Shown piece after piece: positions 45,074 through 53,941 of a stretch of 64,000 nt of DNA (within the stretch, counting starts at the first letter, position 1; the number at the start of each line of letters is the position of its first letter). The notes under the pieces are model-generated. The model made no database searches. It was not told the DNA's origin and was given only the letters and a program-made list of their open reading frames with translations. Source of the DNA: Microbacterium arborescens (GTDB taxonomy: Bacteria; Actinomycetota; Actinomycetes; Actinomycetales; Microbacteriaceae); NCBI RefSeq assembly GCF_030369635.1, contig NZ_CP128474.1, positions 2,418,001-2,482,000 on the forward strand. The letters run 5' to 3'. The position numbers and the translations under genes are program-made.

Positions 45074-46285
45074 ATGGCCGACATGGACTGGCAGACCTCC
45101 GAAGACACGGTGCCGAGCGCGCCGATCACGGAGGCCGATGCGCGCCTGTTGCGCGGACGGCCGCCCGCCACGGGCGCGTGGCGCGACGGCGACCCTGTCG
45201 GACACCGGAGCTTCGGCGCCTTCGGTCCGCTCGTCACCGAGAGCGGCGAGCAGCTGCCGAGCTTCCGCCTCGCCTACGAGACCTGGGGCGAGCTGTCTCC
45301 CGAGCGCGACAACGCCGTGCTCGTGCTCCACGCCCTCACCGGCGACAGCCATCTGCGCGGCGACGCGGGTCCCGGACACCCGACGGCCGGCTGGTGGGAG
45401 GACATCGTCGGTCCCGGCCTGGCGATCGACACCGATCGCTGGTTCGTCGTCGCCCCGAACATGCTGGGCGGCTGCCAGGGCTCGACGGGCCCCTCCTCGA
45501 TCTCGTCCGACGGCTACGAATGGGCGGCGAGGTTCCCCTACCTCACGATCCGCGATCAGGTCGTCGCGCAGGTGCGGCTGGCCGACGCCCTCGGAATCGA
45601 GGTGTGGGCGGCGGTCGTCGGCGGATCGATGGGCGGAATGCACGCGCTCGAGTGGGGCGTCGGTCACCCCGACCGCCTGGACCGACTCGCGATCCTTGCC
45701 GCGCCGCCCGTCAACACCGCCGACCAGATCGCACTGAACTCGGTCCAGCTCGAAGCCATCCGCATCGACCCCCGGTTCCAGGACGGCGAGTACTACGACG
45801 CGGCCGACGGCGACGGCCCGCACCGCGGCCTCGCGCTCGCGCGCCGGATGGCGCTGCTGAACTACCGCAGTCCGACCGAGCTGAACCTGCGCTTCCAGCG
45901 CACCTGGCAGTCGGGCAAGAGCCCCCTGGGTCTGGGCGGGCGCTTCGCGGTGGAGAGCTACCTCGACTTCCACGGCAACAAGTTCACGCGACGCTTCGAC
46001 GCCAACAGCTACATCACCCTCGTCGAGGCGATGAACTCACACGACGTCGGCCGAGACCGCGGCGGCGTCGACGACGCTCTGTCACGCGTGACGGCGCGCA
46101 CGCTCGTGCTCGGCATCGATTCCGATCGACTGTTCCCGGTCGAGGGGCAGCACCGCATCGCACGCGGCATCCGATCGACGATCGACGACGCGGCGGTGGT
46201 GATCTCGAGTGATTTCGGGCACGACGCCTTCCTCATCGAGACGCCGACCGTCGGCGCTCACCTGCGACGGCTGCTCGAGGGCTGA
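45074..46285 (+). CDS. metX: Homoserine O-acetyltransferase
   Basis: 403 residues. Alpha/beta hydrolase fold acyltransferase: LVLHALTGDSHLRG, nucleophile VVGGSMGGMHALEWG, Asp in LGIDSDRLFPVEGQ and His in SDFGHDAFLIE. It makes O-acetylhomoserine for MetY. ATG 45083 is an alternative start with better spacing from GGGAG. It is separated from metY by terC and the DUF2332 gene. Confidence 0.93.
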   Translation: MADMDWQTSEDTVPSAPITEADARLLRGRPPATGAWRDGDPVGHRSFGAFGPLVTESGEQLPSFRLAYETWGELSPERDNAVLVLHALTGDSHLRGDAGPGHPTAGWWEDIVGPGLAIDTDRWFVVAPNMLGGCQGSTGPSSISSDGYEWAARFPYLTIRDQVVAQVRLADALGIEVWAAVVGGSMGGMHALEWGVGHPDRLDRLAILAAPPVNTADQIALNSVQLEAIRIDPRFQDGEYYDAADGDGPHRGLALARRMALLNYRSPTELNLRFQRTWQSGKSPLGLGGRFAVESYLDFHGNKFTRRFDANSYITLVEAMNSHDVGRDRGGVDDALSRVTARTLVLGIDSDRLFPVEGQHRIARGIRSTIDDAAVVISSDFGHDAFLIETPTVGAHLRRLLEG

Positions 46286-46289
46286 CGCC

Positions 46290-47546
46290 TCAGCACGGAG
46301 GCGCGGGCGTGCCGGACCGCTCGACCTGCGGCGACGTGCGGCGCCGGGCACGGGCCTCGACGACGAAGCTCGCGCACGCGACTCCGAGCCCGGCGAGCGC
46401 CAGGACGACACCCACCCACACGGGTGCCACGTATCCGAGTCCCGCGGCGATGACGGCGCCTCCGAGCGCCGCGCCGAGCGCGTTGCCCATGTTCAGGGCC
46501 GAGTGGTTCAGCGCCGCCGCGATCGACTGGTTGTCGCCCGCGACATCCATCAGCCGCGTCTGGATGGTCGGGCTCAGCGCCGAGGAGAAGAACCCGACGA
46601 GGAAGACGAAGAGGCCTACGGCCACGATCCAGCCCGCCGTGAGCGCGAGGAGCGCCTGGACGACGGCGAGGGCGAGCAGGCCGCCCAGGAGGCTGCGCCG
46701 CAGGTCACGATCGGCGAGCCTGCCGCCGACGAGGTTTCCGATCGTCATGCCGACCCCGGCCACGACGAGCACGATCGGCACCGCCCACTGCGGCGAGCCG
46801 GCCGCCTCGGTGACGAGAGTCGCGACGTAGCTGTATACCGCGAAGAATCCCCCGAAGCCGATGGCGCCGATCCCGAGGGCGAACCACACCTGGCCGATGC
46901 CGAAGACGCGCAGTTCGGCGCGCAGGGTTCGCGACGGTTCCCCCGCGTGGTGCGGGACCGTCAGGGCGATGGCCACCGTCGCGAGCGCGAAGATCGCCGC
47001 GACGACGAGGAACGCCGCTCGCCATCCGAACTGCTGACCGAGGAACGTGCCGAGGGGAACGCCCACGACGTTGGCGATCGTGAGACCGGTGAGCACGAAC
47101 GCCACACCTTGCGCGCGCTTGCCCGGACCCAGGACGTCGGCGGCGACCAGGGCGCCGATGCCGAAGTAGGCCCCGTGCGGCAGCGCCGCGAGGAACCGGG
47201 ATGCCGCGACGAGCTCGAAAGTCGGCAGGATGAGCGTCAGCGCGTTGCCGAGGGTCAGGGCGAGCGCGAGGAAGACCATGACCCGGTGCCGGGGATACTT
47301 CGCCACGATTCCCGCGATCGTCGGCGCGCCGACGACGACACCGGCGGCGTAGAGGGTGATGAGCCACCCCGCCTGCGCGATCGCCGCTTCCGGATCGCTC
47401 GCGTAGACGGAGGGCAGCAGCTCGCCGGCGATCTCGGGCAGGAGCCCCATGACGACGAACTCCGTCATCCCGATGCCGAAGCTGCCGATCGCGAGCGAGA
47501 GCAGAGCCCGGCGGGCCGTCGGGCGGGAGAGGTCGGGCGTCGTCAC
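46290..47546 (-). CDS. MFS transporter, DHA1 family
   Basis: 418 residues with 12 membrane segments. RALLSLAIGSFGIGMTEFVV and GLLPEIAGELLPS mark the AraJ/YdhP-like group of sugar or drug exporters. It ends four bases from the convergent metX gene. Its 5' end lies beside the relic 3' end of the thiamine-binding-family gene. Confidence 0.88.
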   Translation of the reverse strand: MTTPDLSRPTARRALLSLAIGSFGIGMTEFVVMGLLPEIAGELLPSVYASDPEAAIAQAGWLITLYAAGVVVGAPTIAGIVAKYPRHRVMVFLALALTLGNALTLILPTFELVAASRFLAALPHGAYFGIGALVAADVLGPGKRAQGVAFVLTGLTIANVVGVPLGTFLGQQFGWRAAFLVVAAIFALATVAIALTVPHHAGEPSRTLRAELRVFGIGQVWFALGIGAIGFGGFFAVYSYVATLVTEAAGSPQWAVPIVLVVAGVGMTIGNLVGGRLADRDLRRSLLGGLLALAVVQALLALTAGWIVAVGLFVFLVGFFSSALSPTIQTRLMDVAGDNQSIAAALNHSALNMGNALGAALGGAVIAAGLGYVAPVWVGVVLALAGLGVACASFVVEARARRRTSPQVERSGTPAPPC

Positions 47547-47654
47547 TCCGGGAGCGTAGCCCCGGCCTCCCCGTCATGTCGAATCGATTCGAGCGCGCTC
47601 TCGAGGCGCTCGACCTTGCCGTCGAGTTCGCCGCTGAATCCCGGGCGGATGTCG
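47543..47654 (-). pseudogene. Relic 3' end of the thiamine-binding-family gene
   Basis: The minus-strand frame reads DIRPGFSGELDGKVERLESA, then ESIRHDGEAGATLPE and a stop overlapping the MFS start. The first part is nearly identical to the end of the intact protein encoded at 49317, the last 15 residues are not. It appears to be the original 3' end of that gene, displaced by the island. Confidence 0.8.
47591..47654. repeat. Island-flanking direct repeat, left copy
   Basis: 64 bases identical to 49335-49398 except at two positions, at an offset of 1744. The repeat lies in the 3' coding end of the thiamine-binding-family gene and its relic. Confidence 0.9.
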
Positions 47655-47761
47655 CGGACTCTTGCGGGGCAGAAGCGCAAGCGTCGGGTGCCCCTAGTCG
47701 GGAAAATCGGGCATAATCGAGTCGATACTGAGTTAGACTGTAACGAGATCGGTGACACTGA

Positions 47762-48064
47762 TTGCGCGTAGAGTACAAAGACAACAAGCTCGCGAAGCTG
47801 TGCACCGACGAGCGCGAGATGCAGAAGAAGCGCCCCGATTTGAAAAAGAAGCTTCGGCTGCGGATCAAAGCGCTCGAGAACTCGGACACGCTCGGCGACC
47901 TGCCGAGCGACGACCCTGGAGGGGCTTGGCATGACCTCAAGGGGAATCGCGCCGGAACATGGGCTGGCGAACTCAGCGGGAACTGGCGACTAGTCGTCGA
48001 GCCCACACCCAATGCACTGAACGCTGTCGATATCACCGTCGTGGACATCGAGGACTACCACTGA
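47762..48064 (+). CDS. higB: HigB/RelE-type toxin
   Basis: 100 residues from a TTG start (47762). EYKDNKLAKLCTDEREMQKK and LKGNRAGTWAGELSGNWRLV resemble the HigB/RelE mRNA-interferase fold. Base composition is less GC-rich than the backbone. The antitoxin follows after 13 bases, the toxin-first order of higBA. Confidence 0.82.
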   Translation: MRVEYKDNKLAKLCTDEREMQKKRPDLKKKLRLRIKALENSDTLGDLPSDDPGGAWHDLKGNRAGTWAGELSGNWRLVVEPTPNALNAVDITVVDIEDYH

Positions 48065-48077
48065 GGAAGGAGAGGCC

Positions 48078-49175
48078 ATGACCGCCACCAACTACGCCGT
48101 CGCTCCGGGGGAGTACCTGGAGGAGTGGATCGACGACCACGGCCTGTCCCAGCAGCGAGTGGCGGAGCTGCTCGGCAGTAGCCGGAAGCACGTCAACGAG
48201 ATCATCAACGGACGCGCGCCCATTACCAGCGACACCGCGATGCGCCTCGAGCGCGTCGTGGGCATTCCCGCCAAGACCTGGATGAAGTACGAGGCACTGT
48301 ACCGCGCCGACCTCGCCCGCATCGCCGACGAGGAGAGCCTCGCGGGTCACGTCGACGAGATCGCGCCGTCGGCGGTCACGTACCTGCGCAGCATCGGCGC
48401 GACGGCGGCCACCAAGCGCTCCCCCGGCAAGCTCGTCTCCGACTTCCTCGCGTTCCACCGCTGCGGGACGTGGGAGGCCTACGTCCACCTGCACGAGGAG
48501 GCCGCCCAGGGCGACTACGCGCTGGCGGCACTGAAGGACTCAGGCACGACGCTCGATCGGAGCCTGCTCACGACCTGGCTGCGTGCCGCCGAGCTGGCGG
48601 AGCCGTTCGAGCGCGGGCGCGGCTACGACTATGACGCCGAGCGGCTCCGGGCAGCCCTGCCCGATCTTCGTGCCCGTGCAGCGACACCCGACTCCACCAT
48701 GCTTCGCGACATCACCAAGATGCTCGCGGACCTCGGCGTCGTCTTCATGGTCGTGGAGCCGCCCAAGAAGCTTCCGCTGCTGGGTATGACGCGGTGGATC
48801 GACAAGCGCGTGCCGGTGATCCAGCAGACCGGCCGCTGGGGCAAGGATGGGTTCGTCATCTGGACCCTCTTCCACGAGCTCGGCCACGTCCTCAACGACC
48901 CCCGGGGTGAGATGCACGTGGAGTACAGCACGGAGAAGAAGCGCAACTCCGCGGCGGAGAAGGGTGCCAACGCGTTCGCGATGGACCTGCTGTTCGGCGA
49001 GGCCGGCATCTCGCAATTCAGCGGCCTCTCCTACGACCGCGAGATCGCCGACAAGGCCCGCGAGATCGGTATCGCCCCGGGCGTCGCCGTCCACCAGATG
49101 CACCGCCGCAGGATGCTCGACTACAGCTTCGGCAATCGGCTCTGCGTAGACCTAGCCGGCAGCTTCACGGAGTAA
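48078..49175 (+). CDS. higA: HigA-type antitoxin fused to an ImmA/IrrE metallopeptidase domain
   Basis: 365 residues with GGAAGGAG before the ATG. Residues 1-85 form an XRE/HigA helix-turn-helix (LSQQRVAELLGSSRKHVNEI, TSDTAMRLERVVGIPAKTW). From about 200 an ImmA/IrrE domain follows, with the zinc motif TLFHELGHVLNDP (His266 to His270) and an acidic helix (SAAEKGANAFAMDLLF). The fusion exceeds plain HigA (about 100 residues). The peptidase part may act on itself or on another regulator (inference). Confidence 0.85.
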   Translation: MTATNYAVAPGEYLEEWIDDHGLSQQRVAELLGSSRKHVNEIINGRAPITSDTAMRLERVVGIPAKTWMKYEALYRADLARIADEESLAGHVDEIAPSAVTYLRSIGATAATKRSPGKLVSDFLAFHRCGTWEAYVHLHEEAAQGDYALAALKDSGTTLDRSLLTTWLRAAELAEPFERGRGYDYDAERLRAALPDLRARAATPDSTMLRDITKMLADLGVVFMVVEPPKKLPLLGMTRWIDKRVPVIQQTGRWGKDGFVIWTLFHELGHVLNDPRGEMHVEYSTEKKRNSAAEKGANAFAMDLLFGEAGISQFSGLSYDREIADKAREIGIAPGVAVHQMHRRRMLDYSFGNRLCVDLAGSFTE

Positions 49176-49316
49176 AACTCCCCTCGCGCTTGGCTCGGCC
49201 TTGCCCGAGCAGCACATCGGATCCGATGATCCCGAGGCCACCCTCTCGCGCCTGCGAGTCCAGTGCGGCTCTACTAGAAGTAGGTAGCGCTGGCTATTTC
49301 CCGAGACTGCGCCGCG

Positions 49317-49628
49317 CTACTGCTGCGTCTCGCCGAGCGCGCTCTCGAGGCGCTCGACCTTGCCCTCGAGTTCGCCGCTGAATCCCGGGCGGATATCGGC
49401 CTTCAGCACGAGCGAGACACGCGAGCCGAACGGCAGCACCGCCTCGGTCGCCCGCTTGACGACATCCATCACCTCGTCCCACTCCCCCTCGACCTCGGTG
49501 AACATCGAGGTGGTGCGGTGCGGCAGGCCGGATGCCCGCACGACGGCGACCGCTGCAGCGACGGCGTCGTGCACGGAGCCGTCGGCGCGGCCGGTGCCGC
49601 TGGGGGCGACGGAGAAGGCGATGAGCAT
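49317..49628 (-). CDS. MTH1187/YkoF-type thiamine-binding family protein
   Basis: 103 residues from ATG 49628 with GGAGG upstream. MLIAFSVAPSGTG, SVHDAVAAAVAVVRASGLPH, then VSLVLKADIRPG match the small ferredoxin-like MTH1187 (DUF77) family, some of which bind thiamine. Its last residues (ALGETQQ) differ from the relic end at 47543, so the island probably brought a replacement 3' end. Confidence 0.82.
   Translation of the reverse strand: MLIAFSVAPSGTGRADGSVHDAVAAAVAVVRASGLPHRTTSMFTEVEGEWDEVMDVVKRATEAVLPFGSRVSLVLKADIRPGFSGELEGKVERLESALGETQQ
49335..49398. repeat. Island-flanking direct repeat, right copy
   Basis: Matches 47591-47654 with two mismatches. It lies inside the intact thiamine-binding-family gene. 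Confidence 0.9.
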
Positions 49629-49641
49629 GGTGACCTCCGGA

Positions 49642-50853
49642 TCAGACGGGGATGGATGACGGCGTCCGAACCGGCACCCGGACGAGGCGGACCACCATCC
49701 AGACACCGAGGACGACGAGCAGGGCGTTGCGAGCGGTGAGGATGCCGACGCCCAGCGGGTGCGCCGTCAGGACCTCGCCGTAGAACACCGGATAGACGAG
49801 CTGGGTGAGAGCGCTCAGCACGAGCACGAGGACCGCGGGACGCGCCCAATCGCGGCGTGCGACGACCAGCCCGAGCACGACCGGCGGAACGAGCCAGCAC
49901 AGATACTGGGGCGACCCGACCTTGTTGAGCACGATGAACACGGCGACGATCGCGAGCGCCGCGACCGGCAGAAGGTCCCGCACCGCGGCACCGCGGCGCA
50001 CCTTGAGAGCGGCGACGACCGCCACGGCGCCGACTCCGAGCATGAGGATCGGAGTCATCGCCGCGATGACGGGATCGATCTCGGTGCCGGTCACCTGGAA
50101 CGTGAGGATCTCCGTCGAGTAGTAGACGAAGAAGCCCGGGAGCCCGAGCATCTGACCCCAGAGGTAGAACATGCTCACGGGAGCCTCGACCTGCAGTCCG
50201 CGCCCGGTCTGATCGCCGATGAACCCGAGAGCGTGATCGAGACCCCCTGCGCCCACGACGACGGCGAGCGTGACGGCAGAGACGACGAGGCCCGCGCCGA
50301 CCAGCGCCCATCGGCGCCGGAGTGCGATGACGGCGGCCGCGATGATCGCCGCCGGCCACACCTTGATCCAGGTCGCGACCGCCAGCAGGATGCCGGCGAG
50401 CCAGGGCCGTCCGCGAAGCCACAGGCACCCCATCACGGCGAGCGCGACGGTGACGGCGTCGAGCCGATAGAGCCCCACGGGCCCGAGGAGCAGGATCGCG
50501 GCGAGCCAGAACCACGCCGCCGTCACACGGCCGCGCGACCGGGCACGCCCGACGAGGACGGCGAATGCCACGGCATCCAGGGCCGAGACGAAGACAGCCC
50601 ATCCGACGGTGTAGCCCGCGATCCAGGCGAATCCGTGGGCGAGCACGAGCGGGACGAGGGCGAGCTGCGGATACACCCAGTCCTCGTCGACTCCCACGAT
50701 GCCCTCACCGGCGAGCGCTCGCTGCGACCAGGGTTCGTAGACGAGGTAGACGTCACCCATCGGCTGGTTCGGGAAGACGAATCCGAGCGCCGCGACGACG
50801 ACATGGACGAGCGCGAACGCGACCCACAGCGTTCCCCGTCTCGACACCGTCAC
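49642..50853 (-). CDS. GT87-family membrane glycosyltransferase
   Basis: 403 residues with about ten membrane segments. MGDVYLVYEPWSQRALAGEG after the first segment and LRGRPWLAGILLAVATWIKV fit the DUF2029/GT87 mannosyltransferase-like group, which uses polyprenyl-phosphate sugars. The acceptor is unknown. It lies 13 bases upstream of the MTH1187-type gene in transcription. Confidence 0.82.
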   Translation of the reverse strand: MTVSRRGTLWVAFALVHVVVAALGFVFPNQPMGDVYLVYEPWSQRALAGEGIVGVDEDWVYPQLALVPLVLAHGFAWIAGYTVGWAVFVSALDAVAFAVLVGRARSRGRVTAAWFWLAAILLLGPVGLYRLDAVTVALAVMGCLWLRGRPWLAGILLAVATWIKVWPAAIIAAAVIALRRRWALVGAGLVVSAVTLAVVVGAGGLDHALGFIGDQTGRGLQVEAPVSMFYLWGQMLGLPGFFVYYSTEILTFQVTGTEIDPVIAAMTPILMLGVGAVAVVAALKVRRGAAVRDLLPVAALAIVAVFIVLNKVGSPQYLCWLVPPVVLGLVVARRDWARPAVLVLVLSALTQLVYPVFYGEVLTAHPLGVGILTARNALLVVLGVWMVVRLVRVPVRTPSSIPV

Positions 50854-50888
50854 ATCCTACGGTGAGCCCGTTCCAGCGCCGCCGGACG

Positions 50889-51740
50889 TCAGCGGCCGCC
50901 CGGGTCACGGCCCGAGAGCAGCATGTCGACCACGGCGGGCACGGCCTCGGCGACATCCAACGCCGTGATCGGACCAGGCCCTGCGGTGCGACCGGCGTGC
51001 CCGTGGATGAACGCCGCGGCGGCGGCCAGCGGCGCCAGGGCCGCTGCATCCAGGTCGTGCTGAGCACCCCGGGCCGCCACGACCGCACCCAGGATGCCGC
51101 CGAGCACGTCGCCCGTGCCCGCGGTGGCGAGCCACCCGGTTCCGGCACGGACGACGGTGTTCCAGCCGTCGGGCGCGGCGACGACGGTCTCGGCGCCCTT
51201 CAGCAGCACGGCGATCCCCGCCACAGCGGCGGTCTCGCGGGCCGCGGCGATGCGGTCGGCAAGCGACGTCGGTACCGCATCGTCGAGGCCGAGCAGGGCT
51301 CGCAGTCGTGCATGCTCGCTCTGGTGCGGCGTGACCACGAGCGGTGCTGCGGCGCCGGCGACCAGATCGAGAGCGCCCGCATCGACGACGACGGGGAGGT
51401 CGCCCTGCAGCAGCTCCCCCAGCCGGGCGGTCTCGGCGGCGGGCCGGGTCGCGGCATCCGTCCCCGATCCGATCAGCCACGCCTGCACGCGTCCGGGCGC
51501 GGTGACGGTCTCGGGCCTGCGCTGCAGCACGAGATCGGCGGGACGCTCGGGGCCGAGGTAACGCACCATGCCGACGCCGGTCCGCCACGCGGCCTCGACG
51601 CCGAGCACGGCGGCTCCCGGATACTCCTGCGACCCGGTTCGCACACCGAGGACCCCACGGGAATACTTGTGGTCGTCGGCAGTTGGCTTGCGCAGGAGCG
51701 CGGCCGTGTCGCGCGCATCCCATTCGTGGATCTCGACCAT
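50889..51740 (-). CDS. nnrD: ADP-dependent NAD(P)H-hydrate dehydratase
   Basis: 283 residues. Ribokinase-like fold with KYSRGVLGVRTGSQEYPGAA, PLVVTPHQSEHARL, LLKGAETVVA and the catalytic loop GWLATAGTGDVLGGILGA. It repairs hydrated NADH/NADPH. The epimerase domain found in some fused homologues is absent. Divergent from the old yellow enzyme gene. Confidence 0.9.
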   Translation of the reverse strand: MVEIHEWDARDTAALLRKPTADDHKYSRGVLGVRTGSQEYPGAAVLGVEAAWRTGVGMVRYLGPERPADLVLQRRPETVTAPGRVQAWLIGSGTDAATRPAAETARLGELLQGDLPVVVDAGALDLVAGAAAPLVVTPHQSEHARLRALLGLDDAVPTSLADRIAAARETAAVAGIAVLLKGAETVVAAPDGWNTVVRAGTGWLATAGTGDVLGGILGAVVAARGAQHDLDAAALAPLAAAAAFIHGHAGRTAGPGPITALDVAEAVPAVVDMLLSGRDPGGR

Positions 51741-51775
51741 GGCGCCACCCTATCGGCGCCCCGAAGGAGCCCGGC

Positions 51776-52843
51776 GTGAGCCAGCTGTTCAGCCCCCTGA
51801 CCATCCGAACCGTCGAGGTGCGCAACCGCCTCTGGGTCGCCCCCATGTGCCAGTACACGGCCCAGGACGGCATCCCGAACGACTGGCATCACGTCCACCT
51901 CGCGCAGTTCGCCTCGGGCGGCGCCGGACTCGTCATGGCCGAGGCGACCGCGGTCGTGCCGGAAGGTCGCATCACGCCCGAAGACACCGGCATCTGGAAC
52001 GACGCGCAGCGCGACGCCTGGCGTCCGATCGTGACCGCGATCCACGACCGCGGCGCGGTGGCCGCGATCCAGCTCGCGCATGCGGGCCGCAAGGCATCGA
52101 CCTATTCGCCGTTCGCCGCCGAGCGCGGGACCGTGCCGGCGACCGACGGCGGCTGGCAGACGCTCGCCCCCTCCGCCGTGGCCTTCGACGGCTACGCCCG
52201 GCCCGACGAGCTCGATCTCGCCGAGATCGACGCGCTCGTGACCGCATTCGCCGACGGGGCGCGCCGTTCACTCGAGGCGGGTTTCGACGTGCTCGAGATC
52301 CACGCCGCGCACGGCTACCTGCTGCACGAGTTCCTGTCGCCGTTGTCGAACCAGCGCACCGACGAGTACGGCGGCTCGCTCGAGAACCGCGCGCGGCTCC
52401 TGCTGCGCATCCTCGAGGCGGTTCGCGCCGCCGCACCGGACGCCCCGCTGTTCGTGCGCTTCTCGGCGACGGACTGGGCCGAGGGCGGTTGGGATGTCGC
52501 CGACACGTCGACGGTCTCGACATGGGCGCACGAGCGCGGCGCCGACCTCATCGACGTCTCGAGCGGCGGGCTCGTCGCACACCAGCGCATCACCACCGGT
52601 CCCGGCTACCAGGTGCCCTTCGCACGCGAGATCCGCACGACGACCGGCCTGCCCGTCAGCGCCGTCGGCGAGATCACGACCGGTGCCCAGGCCGAGGACA
52701 TCCTCGTCGCGGGCGCCGCCGACGCGATCATGGCCGGCCGCGAGTGGCTGCGCGACCCGCATTTCGGGCTCCGCGCGGCCGACGAGCTGGGCGAGGACGC
52801 CGAGATCTGGCCGCCGCAGTACGTCCGCGCGCGGCGTCGCTGA
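51776..52843 (+). CDS. Old yellow enzyme family, YqjM-type NADPH dehydrogenase
   Basis: 355 residues from GTG 51776 with GAAGGAG six bases upstream. FMN-binding TIM barrel: RNRLWVAPMCQYTAQDG (Cys of YqjM-type enzymes), QLAHAGRKAST, EIHAAHGYLLHEFLSPLSNQ and DEYGGSLENR. It reduces activated alkenes in relatives. The physiological substrate is unknown. Confidence 0.92.
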   Translation: MSQLFSPLTIRTVEVRNRLWVAPMCQYTAQDGIPNDWHHVHLAQFASGGAGLVMAEATAVVPEGRITPEDTGIWNDAQRDAWRPIVTAIHDRGAVAAIQLAHAGRKASTYSPFAAERGTVPATDGGWQTLAPSAVAFDGYARPDELDLAEIDALVTAFADGARRSLEAGFDVLEIHAAHGYLLHEFLSPLSNQRTDEYGGSLENRARLLLRILEAVRAAAPDAPLFVRFSATDWAEGGWDVADTSTVSTWAHERGADLIDVSSGGLVAHQRITTGPGYQVPFAREIRTTTGLPVSAVGEITTGAQAEDILVAGAADAIMAGREWLRDPHFGLRAADELGEDAEIWPPQYVRARRR

Positions 52844-52882
52844 ACCGGCGTCCCCACCTCGCCCCTTCCGGGCCGGGCTCGC

Positions 52883-53941
52883 TCAGGCCCAGCGAGGTGC
52901 GCGGCGCGTGGCGTCGTGCACCTCGCCGATGAGCTCCTCGATGATGTCCTCGAGGAAGAGCACCGCGGTCGTCCGACCCTCGGCATCCCGCACCTGAGCG
53001 AGGTGACGACTCGACCGCCGCATCAGGGCGAGCGCATCCTCGAGATCGGTCGTCTCGGCGACGGGCACCATCAGGTGGATGCGCTTCGACTTGATCGGCC
53101 GTGAGGCCGCGCCGTCGGCATCCTCCGCCTCGCGCAGCACGTCCTTCAGATGCACGTACCCGACCGGCTGGTCGGCGTCGTCCACGATGACGTAGCGCGA
53201 GAAGCCGTGCCGCGCCACGGCGCGCTCGACGTCTTCTGGCGTGGCCGTCTCGGGCAGCGTCACCAGTTCGCTCAGCGGCACGGCGACGTCGGCGGCTTTC
53301 TTGTCTGTGAACTCCACGACCGCGGCGACCGTTCCCGACGCATCGTCGAGCACGCCCTCGATGCGAGAGGTCGCGACGATGGTGGCGACCTCGTCGAGCG
53401 TGTAGGTCGACGTCGCCTCGTCCTTCGGCTCGACCCGGAACAGGCGCACCGCGTGATTGGCGATCCAGTTCAGGGCGACGATGATCGGGTAGAAGAGCCG
53501 AGACACCCAGCGCAGCGGTGTCGCCAGCAGCAGCACCGCCCGGTCGGGCAGCGAGAACGCCAGGTTCTTCGGAACCATCTCGCCGAACACGACGTGCAGA
53601 TACGACACGACGATGAGCGCCACCGCGAAGGCGACGACGTCGACGACTGCCTCGCCCCACCCGGTGAGCCCGAGCGGCACGGCCAGCAGATGGTGGATCG
53701 CCGGCTCGGAGACGTTGAGGATCACCAGCGAGCAGATCGTGATGCCCAGCTGGCAGGTAGCGAGCATGAGCGTCGCGTGCTCCATCGCCCACAGCGCGGT
53801 CTTCGCCGAGCGCGATCCCTTGTCGGCGAGCGGCTCGATCTGAGATCGGCGCGCGGAGATGACGGCGAACTCGCTCGCGACGAAGAACGCGTTGAAGGCC
53901 AGCAGCACGACGAGCCAGGCCAGTCCTGCCCAATCGTTCAT
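52883..53941 (-). CDS. CNNM/CorC-family membrane protein, shorter partner (second pair)
   Basis: 352 residues. CNNM membrane domain (FNAFFVASEFAVISARR, CQLGITICSLVILN, VFGEMVPKNLAFS) and a CBS pair (VIVDDADQPVGYVHLKDVL, VLFLEDIIEELIGEV). Like the protein at 9386 it lacks the CorC_HlyC domain. It overlaps its partner by four bases. A CNNM pair next to guaB1 is conserved in actinobacteria, for example Rv1841c-Rv1843c of M. tuberculosis. Confidence 0.9.
   Translation of the reverse strand: MNDWAGLAWLVVLLAFNAFFVASEFAVISARRSQIEPLADKGSRSAKTALWAMEHATLMLATCQLGITICSLVILNVSEPAIHHLLAVPLGLTGWGEAVVDVVAFAVALIVVSYLHVVFGEMVPKNLAFSLPDRAVLLLATPLRWVSRLFYPIIVALNWIANHAVRLFRVEPKDEATSTYTLDEVATIVATSRIEGVLDDASGTVAAVVEFTDKKAADVAVPLSELVTLPETATPEDVERAVARHGFSRYVIVDDADQPVGYVHLKDVLREAEDADGAASRPIKSKRIHLMVPVAETTDLEDALALMRRSSRHLAQVRDAEGRTTAVLFLEDIIEELIGEVHDATRRAPRWA

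Noticed and set aside
47543..49400. Integrase or transposase for the HigBA island
   Set aside because: The only genes between the repeats are higB and higA; no recombinase motifs seen.
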